Positions 33,480-42,001 are shown, counted from the first letter of the stretch. The stretch: DNA of 44,215 bases from Chloroflexota bacterium (GCA_011523705.1 WTGC01000128.1:1-44215), one strand, 5' to 3'. A program made the numbers and translations. The notes: generated from the sequence alone by a model not told the origin.

Positions 33480-34577
33480 ATGAAATCTTCCCTAATTGTC
33501 TTACTATCGCTTCTACTGGCTGTGCCGGGATTAGGCCAAGACAGCGCGCAGCCGGAACTGCAGCTGCACAGTTGGGATGTCTTCACGAAACAAAGTGAGC
33601 AAGATACGTCTCAGACGGATGTGGTGTTCATTGATCTCTTGTCCGGCGAGCAATCGACTTTCAGCGCATCTGGCGAGCGATTCACGCTTGCGGCTGACGG
33701 CGTCCTCTTTTTTGATATCGCCGAGCGCCAGGTGAAACTGGGTAAAGCCGATGGCGTCATCCGCGATCATCCCTTTATCAATTTGCGGGACGAATCGCAT
33801 CGCGTCGACTGGGCAGTTTCGGACGACAAAGAATGGATCGTTTGGACCATCAGCCGCCAGGTCGAGGATGGGCAGTGGATTACGGCGACCTGGCTGGCTG
33901 ACGCCGCCGGTGCGGAAATCCGCGAATTGTTGGTGTATGGTCCCCGGGACGGCATCCAACTGCGGCCGATCGGTTTCGGCGAAGATCCGAGCGAAATCTT
34001 CATGGAAGTTATGGCGCTCGGCAGCGCGGGATCGGGCATATATGTGCGGCGGACCGGGCTATTTGCGCTTGAGCTGGTCGATGACGAGCTCGTCACACGG
34101 GCGCTGCCGGGCGATCAAACTTGCCTTTGCGCCGTCGGTTTCCGCGCGAATCTGATGCTGCGCCTGGCGCCGAATCGCGCATCAAATGGCTTGGACGTCG
34201 AAGTCTACGACCTGGACAGCGGCGAGAGCCAGACCTTCCCGGCGCTGTCCCGCGGCAATTACAGCGAGGCAGGCAACATCCTCATCAGCGCGGACGGCAA
34301 ACAGGCGGTCTATGCTTTGTCACAAGTCAGTGAATCGCCGGGCGAAATCGACGATATTCGATCCGTTCTCGTACACGTCGACATCGAAAACGGGCGGCAG
34401 CAGATCGCCAGCGGCCCGGTAGAGGGTCCCTTGCGCCCGCTGAGTTTCAGCGAGCACAACCGGGCGGCGCTGGTCACGGCCGAGCAGAGCGGCGGAACGA
34501 TAAAGGTCGAGTTGGAAGACGGGCGGCTCGTCAAGGCTGCCGAAGCGATTTACCTCGGCCGGATCGGAGAACATTAG
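33480..34577 (+). CDS. Secreted protein of unknown function, beta-propeller-like
   Basis: A 365-residue protein beginning with a signal peptide (KSSLIVLLSLLLAVPGLG). The mature part is predicted to be all-beta with repeated patterns such as DLLSGEQSTFSASG, DWAVSDDKEWIVWTISR and DLDSGESQTFPALSRG, resembling TolB/WD40-type propeller blades. Two adjacent Cys (CLC) occur around residue 220. No catalytic motif is seen. It may be an extracytoplasmic binding protein. The stop overlaps that of the convergent glycosyltransferase by four bases. No good ribosome-binding site precedes the ATG. Confidence 0.7.
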   Translation: MKSSLIVLLSLLLAVPGLGQDSAQPELQLHSWDVFTKQSEQDTSQTDVVFIDLLSGEQSTFSASGERFTLAADGVLFFDIAERQVKLGKADGVIRDHPFINLRDESHRVDWAVSDDKEWIVWTISRQVEDGQWITATWLADAAGAEIRELLVYGPRDGIQLRPIGFGEDPSEIFMEVMALGSAGSGIYVRRTGLFALELVDDELVTRALPGDQTCLCAVGFRANLMLRLAPNRASNGLDVEVYDLDSGESQTFPALSRGNYSEAGNILISADGKQAVYALSQVSESPGEIDDIRSVLVHVDIENGRQQIASGPVEGPLRPLSFSEHNRAALVTAEQSGGTIKVELEDGRLVKAAEAIYLGRIGEH

Positions 34578-35734
34578 TTAAGGCGCGACCGGGCGAACTT
34601 CGGGCGATTCGCCCAATCCCACACGGCGCTGGCGATTTCCCATACCGCGTCGGGCCGGGCGATGCGCCTGGCGTTTGAGGCGCGCTCCGCAAGCGCTTCG
34701 GGTCCTTCGTCGAGCCATTCGCGAATCCGCTGCGCCACTTTTTCCGGCTTGGGCAGGTAGACGCCGGCTTTGTTCTCGGTGACCAGCCGCACATTTCCCG
34801 TCTCTTGGCCTGGGATGCGATCGCTGATGATCATCGGCAGGCCGGCGATAGCGGCTTCGCTGATGGTGGAAGGACCGGCTTTGGTGACGATGATGTCGGC
34901 GGCGGCCATGATGCGCGGCATCTCGTGATGATTGGTCACGAATCCGAAGATGTGATGCGGATTGTTCCAGACTCGGTTTTCCAGCTTCGCCTTCAGTTCC
35001 TCGTTGCGGCCACAGACCACCAGCAACTGCGCCAGCAGCGGCTGAGCGTCCACGGCTTCCACCATCTTTTGTATGCTGCCCATGCCTTCGCCGCCGGCGA
35101 CGATCAGAACAGCCGGCAAATGGGGATCGAATTCGAACTCGGCGCGCGCCGCTTCTTTGGTCGTCATCGAATTGATGAAATGCGGATTCACGGGCAAGCC
35201 GGTTATCTGCATCTGAGAAGGCGACATGCCCAGACGCAGACCGCGGCGGTAGGCGCTCGCAGTCGGCACGAAGCAATGATCGACGCGCGGATCGTACCAG
35301 AACGAAGGCGTCGTGACCAAATCGGTGACGACGGTCAGGAAAGGCGGGCGTTCGTCCAGCGTGAGAAAGGCGCGAAAGGACGGATTGCCGATGACCGAAT
35401 GGGTGCAGACGACCACATCGGCAGGATGCTCGGAGACGATCCGGCGCAGGATCCGCCGGTTGTTGCGATAGATGAACTGGCGCGCGAGGCCGGTGCGGCG
35501 CTTGCCATCGAAGCTGTGATAAACTAGCGCCCACAAAAATTTCGAGGTGTTGACGACGCGCGGATACAGCTCCGGCTGCTTGTTCAGCGGCCATTTGCAT
35601 TCGCGCAGGACATCCACCGCGTCGAAGTCAACGGCGTCGCCATAGCGAATCTTCATGGCGTCTTGAATCGCCTGAAAGGCCGAGCGGTGCCCGCCGCCGG
35701 TGTCGGAGAACAGAAACAGGACCCGCTTCGTCAC
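34574..35734 (-). CDS. MGDG synthase / processive diacylglycerol glycosyltransferase family (GT28-like)
   Basis: A 386-residue glycosyltransferase. The N-terminal acceptor-binding loop is DTGGGHRSA (residues 11-19), the hallmark of MGDG-synthase/UgtP-type enzymes. The C-terminal donor-binding half has VVCGRNEELK, the GFVTNHHEMPRIMAAADI segment and KAGPSTISEAA, followed by DRIPGQETGN. It is likely to add sugar to diacylglycerol, forming membrane glycolipids at the cytoplasmic membrane face. The start is GTG at 35734. The neighbouring lgt and phosphatidyltransferase support an envelope-lipid theme, though they are 4 kb away. Confidence 0.9.
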   Translation of the reverse strand: MTKRVLFLFSDTGGGHRSAFQAIQDAMKIRYGDAVDFDAVDVLRECKWPLNKQPELYPRVVNTSKFLWALVYHSFDGKRRTGLARQFIYRNNRRILRRIVSEHPADVVVCTHSVIGNPSFRAFLTLDERPPFLTVVTDLVTTPSFWYDPRVDHCFVPTASAYRRGLRLGMSPSQMQITGLPVNPHFINSMTTKEAARAEFEFDPHLPAVLIVAGGEGMGSIQKMVEAVDAQPLLAQLLVVCGRNEELKAKLENRVWNNPHHIFGFVTNHHEMPRIMAAADIIVTKAGPSTISEAAIAGLPMIISDRIPGQETGNVRLVTENKAGVYLPKPEKVAQRIREWLDEGPEALAERASNARRIARPDAVWEIASAVWDWANRPKFARSRLN

Positions 35735-35905
35735 GTGGTAAATTCCCGGGCAAGCTGAAGTCGCATAAGCCCATCATCGATTACAGGACGAGATGGCGAC
35801 GCGGGGCATCATGCCTGCGTCAGCCTCGACACTACTTTAACACTGATTGCGCTCAAAGGAACTGATGTAGTCGATAACGGCGCAAGCAACATCGACATGA
35901 ACCTT

Positions 35906-35934
35906 TTCCAAAACAGCGCGAAATCGTGTATATT
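35906..35934 (+). promoter_or_regulatory. Possible promoter of the site-2 protease gene
   Basis: TTCCAA (35906-35911), 17-base spacer, TATATT (35929-35934), 33 bases before the ATG. The -10 match is good and the -35 is weak. Confidence 0.4.
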
Positions 35935-35967
35935 TGAGATGCTAGTCGAATAGAGTGAAGTGACGAA

Positions 35968-36714
35968 ATGGCATTTCTTGACCTGAATCCAATCACAATC
36001 ATCATCAATCTGATCGTCCTCGGCGTCGCCATGACGGTGCACGAATTCGCGCACAACTATGTCGCCTGGAAGATGGGGGACGAAATGCCGCTGAAGATGG
36101 GGCGGCTGACCTTGAACCCGCTGGTGCATATCAATTGGGTGGGCTGGCTAATGTTCGCGATCATCGGCTTCGGCATTCTTGGCAGCGCGCCGATTTCGCC
36201 CGAACGCATGCGCGATCCACGCAAAGGCTTCTTGGCGGCGGTCGCGGCCGGTCCCTTTTCCAACCTGGGGCTGGCGCTGGTTTTCGCCATCATGCTGCGC
36301 TTCAGCGGCTTAAGCGCGCAGGGCTTCCTGGTCTATCACGGCCAAGTGTCGATAGCGGATCCGATCAGCATGCTGGCGGCGCTGCTCTATGCGATGGTAT
36401 TCTGGAACCTGCTGCTCTTCGTTTTCAATCTGATTCCGCTCTTTCCGATAGACGGCTGGCATATCGTCTTGAGCTTGCTGCCGGGCCGCTGGCTGAATCA
36501 CATGCAAGTTCCCGTCGTCATTCAGCGGAGCCTGCGTCCACTCTCCGAGTTTCTCATGCGCCCGGCCTTCAAATGGCGGGACTGGCAAATGGCAAGTTAC
36601 TACGTCTTCATCGCGCTGATTTTCATTTCGTTCTTGCCGTTTGGCGGCTTCAATCCTTTCGGACTATTCATCGCGCAGCCGACTAGCGCCCTGCTCCGCC
36701 TCTTGCTGTTCTAA
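35968..36714 (+). CDS. Site-2 protease family (M50) intramembrane metalloprotease
   Basis: A 248-residue membrane protein of the compact Rv/YwhC-like S2P group, without PDZ. The zinc motif is HEFAH at residues 25-29 in the first helix. The third ligand is D162 in LFPIDGWHI, a variant of the usual NPxPPLDG. About five to six hydrophobic segments are seen. Such enzymes cut membrane-spanning regulators within the bilayer. No anti-sigma factor or site-1 protease gene is adjacent. The ATG lacks a strong ribosome-binding site. Confidence 0.9.
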   Translation: MAFLDLNPITIIINLIVLGVAMTVHEFAHNYVAWKMGDEMPLKMGRLTLNPLVHINWVGWLMFAIIGFGILGSAPISPERMRDPRKGFLAAVAAGPFSNLGLALVFAIMLRFSGLSAQGFLVYHGQVSIADPISMLAALLYAMVFWNLLLFVFNLIPLFPIDGWHIVLSLLPGRWLNHMQVPVVIQRSLRPLSEFLMRPAFKWRDWQMASYYVFIALIFISFLPFGGFNPFGLFIAQPTSALLRLLLF

Positions 36715-36718
36715 CTTG

Positions 36719-37246
36719 ATGAAGGCGACCGCTCACCGTTTCGCGCAAGGCGCGGGCGCCTTGTTCGCCTTCGCCCGATCGCCCGATTTGGGCTTGGCGC
36801 GCCGCCACCTGTCCGCTTGCGAATATGATGCCTTTCGATTGATGTCGCGGTCCGAACAGTTGCATAGCCTGAATGTGCTCAGAAAGACGCTCGAAGCTGA
36901 TCCCGCCGCGCCAGCGTCGCTCAGGACCGCGGCGCTGCTGCACGATGTTGGCAAATCGCGCTGTCGACTCTCGATCTGGCAAAAGACTCTCGCCGTGATC
37001 ATTGAGGCGATTGCCCCGCGTTTGAGCCGGCGCTTGAGCGAGGATGAAACGATCAGTGTCTGGCGGGCGCCATTCGTCGTGCGGCGGCATCACGCGCGGT
37101 GGAGCGGCGAAATCCTGCGAAACTGCGGCTCGAGCGCCGATGTGATTTGGCTAGCGGAAAGACACCAGGACGACCTGGAGCAGCATCGGGACAGTACGCG
37201 ATATGATTTGTTGGCGAACCTGCAAGGCGCCGACGGAATTTGCTGA
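36719..37246 (+). CDS. HD-domain protein
   Basis: About 175 residues with an HD phosphohydrolase core. The conserved pair is H75-D76 in AALLHDVGKS, and HH in VVRRHHARW matches the downstream metal His of HD proteins. The N-terminal region contains an EQLHSLNVL segment with an additional His. It is probably a metal-dependent nucleotide or RNA phosphohydrolase of unknown substrate. The gene starts four bases after the site-2 protease stop (TAA then TTGATG), so translation is likely coupled. Confidence 0.8.
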   Translation: MKATAHRFAQGAGALFAFARSPDLGLARRHLSACEYDAFRLMSRSEQLHSLNVLRKTLEADPAAPASLRTAALLHDVGKSRCRLSIWQKTLAVIIEAIAPRLSRRLSEDETISVWRAPFVVRRHHARWSGEILRNCGSSADVIWLAERHQDDLEQHRDSTRYDLLANLQGADGIC

Positions 37247-37345
37247 CCCACGCCCGCCAGAAGCATCGAGTTTGCTATAGAAAGAATGCCGCTGCCTGCG
37301 ATATAGTTGGGTAACGCGCGGCTTTGAAGACAAGAGGATCAGACA

Positions 37346-38365
37346 ATGGCAAAGTTGACGGTCGCTGTTTTGGGTCTGGATCGGCTCGGCGCCTCAATTG
37401 CGCTGCGCCTGCGGACCTACGTGGAAAAAGGGGGCCAGCACCGCTTTGAGTTGTTCGGCTACGACAGCCGGGAAGATTACGAGAAGCCCGCGCGCAAGCT
37501 CAAGGTCTTTGACAAAGTGGAGCGCAATGCCTACACCGCCGTCGAGTCCGCTGACCTGGTCATTATGAATTTGCCGTACGAAGACCTGCGTGCCGGCTAT
37601 GCACTGGTTGCCCCCTCACTGCGGGAGGGCGTTGTCATCCTGGACACGGCGGTAATGAAGCAGCCGTCGCTTCGCTGGGCGGAGGAGTTCCTGAGCGAAG
37701 ATCATCACGTCATCGGCTTCAGTCCCGTTGTCAATGCGGATTATATGCTTGAGCATCAGTTGACGCCCGAGTATGCGGCCGATGACTTCTTCCATGATAG
37801 CCAGATTTATTTGACACCGGCCGTCAAAAGCATCAAGGAAGCGATTGATTTGGCTGTCAATTTCTCGCTCATCCTCGATGGCAAGCCGCATTTTCTCGAT
37901 CCCGCCGAACACGACAGCTTGACAACGATCACGGAAGAGATGCCGCAGGTGCTCAGCGTCGCCGCCTATTCAGCCGCCATGAGGCACAACGCCTGGGGCG
38001 ACGCGCAACGCCTGACAAACCCGCCCTTCAATGTACTGACGCGCTACCTGCTGACCCACCATCCCGATGCGCTCCGTGACGAATGGCTGGCCAATAGCGA
38101 CTCATTGGTACGCGCGATCGACGAGTTTCTGGCGACCCTGCGGCAGGTGCGCGACCGACTGGCGGCCGGCGATGAGAGCGCCATTGAAGCATTCTTGATC
38201 GACGCCTCCGATGATTACCAGGAGTGGATCAACAAGCGCCATAAAGGCGACTGGGACGAGCAGCCATCGGCGCGCGTCCAATATGACACATCTATCGCCG
38301 GCACCTTATTCGGCAGCGCGATCGGCAAGCGCTTGTTTGGCGGGAATAAAGACGGCGACAGATAA
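37346..38365 (+). CDS. TyrA-like (prephenate dehydrogenase family) NAD(P)-binding protein
   Basis: A 339-residue protein. The N-terminal Rossmann fold has a glycine loop read as LGLDRLGASIA, and later VIMNLPYEDLR and VVILDTAVMKQ, matching prephenate dehydrogenase/6-phosphogluconate dehydrogenase-like folds. The GFSPVVNADYML segment is where TyrA has its GxHPM catalytic His region; no matching His-Pro is present, so true prephenate dehydrogenase activity is doubtful. The C-terminal half is helical and ends in a Gly/Lys-rich tail. AGAGGA precedes the ATG. No aromatic biosynthesis genes are near. Confidence 0.75.
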   Translation: MAKLTVAVLGLDRLGASIALRLRTYVEKGGQHRFELFGYDSREDYEKPARKLKVFDKVERNAYTAVESADLVIMNLPYEDLRAGYALVAPSLREGVVILDTAVMKQPSLRWAEEFLSEDHHVIGFSPVVNADYMLEHQLTPEYAADDFFHDSQIYLTPAVKSIKEAIDLAVNFSLILDGKPHFLDPAEHDSLTTITEEMPQVLSVAAYSAAMRHNAWGDAQRLTNPPFNVLTRYLLTHHPDALRDEWLANSDSLVRAIDEFLATLRQVRDRLAAGDESAIEAFLIDASDDYQEWINKRHKGDWDEQPSARVQYDTSIAGTLFGSAIGKRLFGGNKDGDR

Positions 38366-38412
38366 ATTGACGTTGCGTTCCGGATATTGAAGGCGTGCCC
38401 ATAAACGAATAT

Positions 38413-38441
38413 TTGACCGTGCGCGATAAATGGGATAAAGT
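38413..38441 (+). promoter_or_regulatory. Sigma70-type promoter of the PDZ-protein gene
   Basis: TTGACC (38413-38418), 17-base spacer, TAAAGT (38436-38441), 75 bases before the start codon. AGGGGG at 38501-38506 is the ribosome-binding site. Confidence 0.6.
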
Positions 38442-38515
38442 AATCGGTAGTAAGCTAAGCTTGAAGCATTGCCAATCGGTTGAGCAGCTTGTAGAAGTTA
38501 AGGGGGCATCCCACT

Positions 38516-39838
38516 ATGAAACGAAATCCAGGCATTTTCTTACGCGTTCTCGTGCTATTGGCGCTCTTGATGACTTCCGCCGTCGCATTTGCGCAGGAGG
38601 AAGCGCCAAGTGAAAGCGCGTCTACTCCTCCGTTCATGGGCATCCGTTACTGGCATCATGATGATGGTCTGTTCCTCACCGGCATCATCCCCAACACGCC
38701 TGCGGACGCGGTGGAACTGGAAGCCGGTGATATCATCATGGCGGTGAATGGCGAATCCATCCGCGTTGAAACCGTGCGCGATGTCGTTTGGAAACACGAT
38801 ATCGGCGCCACCATTTCCTTGAGCATAGACCGCGCTGGCATGCAGTTCGAGCAAGATTTGACGCTAATGGCCTTCCCTGAGGATTTGTTCGAGAATCCCG
38901 ATTACGCGATGCCATTGGATCTGGCTTCGGTCGGTCTGTTTGTCGCTCAGTGCGGCGACAAGCTGCTGGTGATCGGCGCCCTGTCCGATTCCGAGATCGC
39001 GACCGCCGGCTTCCACCTCAACGACGAAATCACCGCGATCAACGGAGGCGAAGTGCAAACCATCGGCGAAGCTGACGCGGCACTTTCCTTCCTGAACGTA
39101 GGCGATCAGCTCAGCTTCGACATCTTGCGCGGCGAGCGCGCGATGACGATCAAGGTCATCGTAGAAGACCACCGCCGGCGTGATCCCCGTCGTGGTCCAC
39201 CGCGTCGGCCGCATCCGCGCCTGGAGGTTGAACGCGCTTACGTCTCCGAGAATATCGAGCTTGGTTACGGCAATGGTTTCGTTGTCGTGAGCGTCCTGAA
39301 TCCAGCGCACGAGTTGTATGCTGCTGGACTGCGCCAATTTGACCTCATCGTCGAGGCGAACGGCGCGCCGGTAGAAGAAGCTTCCGACCTGTTCAGCAGC
39401 GACACGATCAGAATCGCAGTCGAACGCATGAATAGCACCTTGCACTTCGACATACCGGTTTCGGCGGCGCCGCTGCTGATCTTCGGCGATGTCGAGCCGG
39501 TCGAGCAAGATCGTTCACAGTGGCTGGGCTTGCACGAGAAGCAAGTCACGCTGGGCGTTCGCTATTTGCAACTGGAGCCGGACAGCCCCTACTTTGAGGG
39601 CAGCCCTGTCAATCACGGCGCCTACATTGCCGAGGTGATTGAAGGTCTGCCCGCGGTGAAAGCCGGCGTTCGGGAAGGCGACATCATCGTCGCCGTCGCT
39701 GGCGAGCCGGTCACGATGGAGATCGACCTGCGCAACCGCATCTATTTCCACGAGCCGGGCGAGCGAGTGACGCTCGATATCCTGCGCGATGGCGAGATCC
39801 TGCAGATCGAGGTGACGCTGAGGGTGGCGAGCAAGTAA
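38516..39838 (+). CDS. Secreted multi-PDZ protein without a protease domain
   Basis: A 440-residue protein with a signal peptide (residues 1-26, cut after AVAFA). PDZ-like modules are seen at about 38-120 (GIIPNTPADAVELEAGDIIMAVNG), 140-215 (ATAGFHLNDEITAINGGEV), 240-315 (AAGLRQFDLIVEANGAPV) and 355-440 (LPAVKAGVREGDIIVAVAG). Each has the hydrophobic peptide-binding strand and the G-D-x-I-x-x-x-x-G turn. A basic Arg/Pro-rich linker (about 222-240) separates modules two and three. No Ser protease domain is present, so it probably binds C-termini or unfolded proteins outside the membrane. A strong terminator follows. Confidence 0.88.
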   Translation: MKRNPGIFLRVLVLLALLMTSAVAFAQEEAPSESASTPPFMGIRYWHHDDGLFLTGIIPNTPADAVELEAGDIIMAVNGESIRVETVRDVVWKHDIGATISLSIDRAGMQFEQDLTLMAFPEDLFENPDYAMPLDLASVGLFVAQCGDKLLVIGALSDSEIATAGFHLNDEITAINGGEVQTIGEADAALSFLNVGDQLSFDILRGERAMTIKVIVEDHRRRDPRRGPPRRPHPRLEVERAYVSENIELGYGNGFVVVSVLNPAHELYAAGLRQFDLIVEANGAPVEEASDLFSSDTIRIAVERMNSTLHFDIPVSAAPLLIFGDVEPVEQDRSQWLGLHEKQVTLGVRYLQLEPDSPYFEGSPVNHGAYIAEVIEGLPAVKAGVREGDIIVAVAGEPVTMEIDLRNRIYFHEPGERVTLDILRDGEILQIEVTLRVASK

Positions 39839-39865
39839 GCCGCTGCCAGTTAGAAGATTGAGAAG

Positions 39866-39891
39866 CCCCTGTCAGATGGCAGGGGTTTTTT
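39866..39891 (+). terminator. Rho-independent terminator of the PDZ-protein gene
   Basis: Stem CCCCTGTC/GGCAGGGG (one G-U pair), loop AGAT, then six T. It starts 27 bases after the stop codon. Confidence 0.9.
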
Positions 39892-39895
39892 GTTT

Positions 39896-39913
39896 TGATC
39901 AAGCGCTTGATCA
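39896..39913. promoter_or_regulatory. 18-base perfect palindrome TGATCAAGCGCTTGATCA
   Basis: Immediately after the terminator T-run. It is perfectly self-complementary with no spacer, which is unusual at this length by chance. It may be a dimeric regulator site or a hairpin protecting RNA ends. No gene starts nearby on the plus strand. Confidence 0.6.
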
Positions 39914-39998
39914 TGTGGTAAGGTCGTCAGCGGTAGCTGAGCACCGCTGTCAAGATGCCCGGACCAGACAGCCGGGCGCACGCTGTGTCGGGCTTTGT

Positions 39999-40172
39999 GG
40001 GCGACTCGATGAATCGCCCCTACAAGGCTTCTCCACTGCTGATCGGATTGCTTCTGTGTCTATGAAATGAAGGAGTTCGCATACGATTCACCCCAACCTC
40101 GCGCGAGTCAAGACTCGGCTCGCTCCAAGAGTCTAGCCCGCATAAACGAAGTTTGTAGGGGCGTTGCGCCGA
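39999..40172. repeat. Dispersed GGGCGACTC/GAATCGCCC and CGCCCCTACA repeats in a gene-free gap
   Basis: The 516-base gap between the PDZ gene and rny contains no gene. GGGCGACTC-GAT-GAATCGCCC (39999-40019), followed by CTACAAGG, is a near copy of the perfect repeat at 4255-4275. At about 40153-40170 GTTTGTAGGGGCGTTGCGCC is the reverse-strand form of the shared CGCCCCTACA core. A further GAGTC-AA-GACTC dyad lies at about 40106. The rest shows nothing recognisable. Confidence 0.6.
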
Positions 40173-40354
40173 AACTCCCGTGCATGTGATGGTGCCCGCT
40201 TTAGGGTAAGACAAGTCTCGCCCATACAACTCCCTTATTTGACAGCCACGAAGTTGCTGTGAGTTACTATCGGACGAGTCTTGTAAGCGAACTGAACCAG
40301 CTTGTTCGCTCGAACGCAAGCATTGCCGCTGCATGTAACGAAGAAATTGAGACC

Positions 40355-41926
40355 CTACTTCGCGTACTCCACTCGCCGCGTCTCGCGGATGACGTGCACC
40401 TTGATTTGCCCCGGGTATTGCATATCGCTCTCGATTCGCTTGGCGATATCGCGCGCCAGCTGAATCGAGGCGTAGTCATCGACCACTTCCGGCCGCACGA
40501 TGATGCGCACCTCGCGCCCAGCCTGCAGCGCATAGCTCTGGTCGACGCCGTCGAAGCTGTCGGCGATTTCCTCCAACTGCTTGACGCGGCGGATATAAGA
40601 ATCGAGGCTTTCGCGCCGGGCGCCGGGGCGCGCGCCGGATATAGCGTCGGCCGCTTCGACGATGAAGGCTTCCACGCATTCTTTCTCTACTTCGTGATGA
40701 TGAGCGGCGATGCAGTTGACGACGGCGTCCTTGCCACCATAGCGCTTGACGAATTCAGCGCCGATCAGCGCGTGCGTGCCCTCGACGCTGTGGTCGATCG
40801 CCTTGCCGATGTCATGCAGCAGGCCGCCGGCTTTGGCGATGTTGACATCGGCGCCTAACTCCATCGCGATCATGCCGGCAATATGCGCCGTTTCAATGGC
40901 ATGGGCATGCTGATTCTGGCCGTAACTGGTGCGGAACTTCAGCTGGCCCAAGAGCTTCAGGACTTCCGCATGCAGGCCATGCATGCCGGTCTCGTAGGCG
41001 GCGCGCTCGCCCTCTTCGCGCACGATCTGTTCCACTTCCGCGCGCGTGTCTTCGACCAGTTTTTCAATCCGCGCCGGATGAATGCGCCCGTCGACCACCA
41101 GTTTCGCCATGGTCCGTTTCGCCACTTCGCGGCGCACCGGATCAAAACTGCTGATGGTGACCGATTCGGGAGAGTCATCCACGACAACATCAACCCCGGT
41201 TGCCAGCTCGAAGGAGCGGATGTTGCGCCCGTTGCGACCGATGATGCGGCCTTTCATGTCGTCGCTGGGCAGGTGAACTACGCTGACGGAGATCTCATTC
41301 ACTTGCTCAGAAGCCAGGCGCTGTATCGCCATGGCGATGAGGCTGCGCGCCCGTTGATCGGCGGTTTCGCGCGCCTCCGCTTCGACCTGTCGGATGATCC
41401 GCGCCATGTCGTTTCGCGCGTCCAATTCAATCGAATCCAGAAGCTGCTGTCGCGCTTCATCAATCGTCATTTGCGCGATGACCTCGAGCTTCTCGACCAT
41501 GACCTCTTCCGACTTCTTGAGGTCGTTTTCCTTTCTATCCAGGCGGCTCTGGCGCTTGTTCAACTGCTGATCGCGCTGCTCAAGCCGTTCCATCCGATTG
41601 TCGAGGTCTTTGCGTCGGCGCTGTATGCGCTCGTCCTCGTCACTGAGATCGCGGCGGCGGCGCGAGATTTTCGCTTCCGCCTCGCTGATGCGGCGCTGCG
41701 CGTCATTATCGGCACTGACGAGTATCGCCGTCCTTTCCGCTTCGGCGTTGTTCAGTATTTGCTTGGCATCTTCAGATGCTTTGAGGAGAGCGCTCTGTCC
41801 TTCTTCCTGCTGCTTCTTCAGCAGCGCGCGCACACTCCGGCGGCCCCCGGCGATATAACCCGCGACAATCCCAGCGATGGCGACGACAACTGCGAGTATG
41901 ACTGTAGTAAGATCATGGATTTCCAT
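40355..41926 (-). CDS. rny: Ribonuclease Y
   Basis: A 523-residue RNase Y, the family's usual length. The N-terminal transmembrane helix (about residues 6-27, TVILAVVVAIAGIVAGYIAG) anchors it to the membrane. A long coiled coil (about 35-185, rich in Glu, Arg and Gln) follows. The KH domain has GRNG at 230-233. The HD domain has the catalytic pair H371-D372 in LLHDIGKAID. It initiates mRNA decay by endonucleolytic cleavage at the membrane. It probably shares a transcript with recX upstream (75-base gap). The start codon has no good local ribosome-binding site; see the leader entry. Confidence 0.97.
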   Translation of the reverse strand: MEIHDLTTVILAVVVAIAGIVAGYIAGGRRSVRALLKKQQEEGQSALLKASEDAKQILNNAEAERTAILVSADNDAQRRISEAEAKISRRRRDLSDEDERIQRRRKDLDNRMERLEQRDQQLNKRQSRLDRKENDLKKSEEVMVEKLEVIAQMTIDEARQQLLDSIELDARNDMARIIRQVEAEARETADQRARSLIAMAIQRLASEQVNEISVSVVHLPSDDMKGRIIGRNGRNIRSFELATGVDVVVDDSPESVTISSFDPVRREVAKRTMAKLVVDGRIHPARIEKLVEDTRAEVEQIVREEGERAAYETGMHGLHAEVLKLLGQLKFRTSYGQNQHAHAIETAHIAGMIAMELGADVNIAKAGGLLHDIGKAIDHSVEGTHALIGAEFVKRYGGKDAVVNCIAAHHHEVEKECVEAFIVEAADAISGARPGARRESLDSYIRRVKQLEEIADSFDGVDQSYALQAGREVRIIVRPEVVDDYASIQLARDIAKRIESDMQYPGQIKVHVIRETRRVEYAK

Positions 41927-41934
41927 AGTGGCTT

Positions 41935-41970
41935 GACGGTATCCTTTGGATACATCCGTCTTGCTCCTTT
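41935..41970 (-). promoter_or_regulatory. Structured rny leader: SD, hairpin, then start codon
   Basis: Read on the minus strand: AAAGGAGCAA (41970-41961), then a hairpin built from GACGG-ATG-TATCC, AAA, GGATA-CCGTC (41960-41935), then AAGCCACT and the rny ATG (41926). Folding would bring GGAG to about 11 bases from the rny start. The hairpin itself contains an ATG (41955) eight bases after GGAG that opens a 45-codon frame overlapping rny out of frame. Confidence 0.5.
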
Positions 41971-42001
41971 CTTCAATTGATTCGGCGGTAGTCCACCGAG
42001 A

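Noticed and set aside
38395..38613. 72-residue frame before and into the PDZ gene
   Set aside because: It overlaps the promoter, SD and signal peptide of the PDZ gene in another frame.
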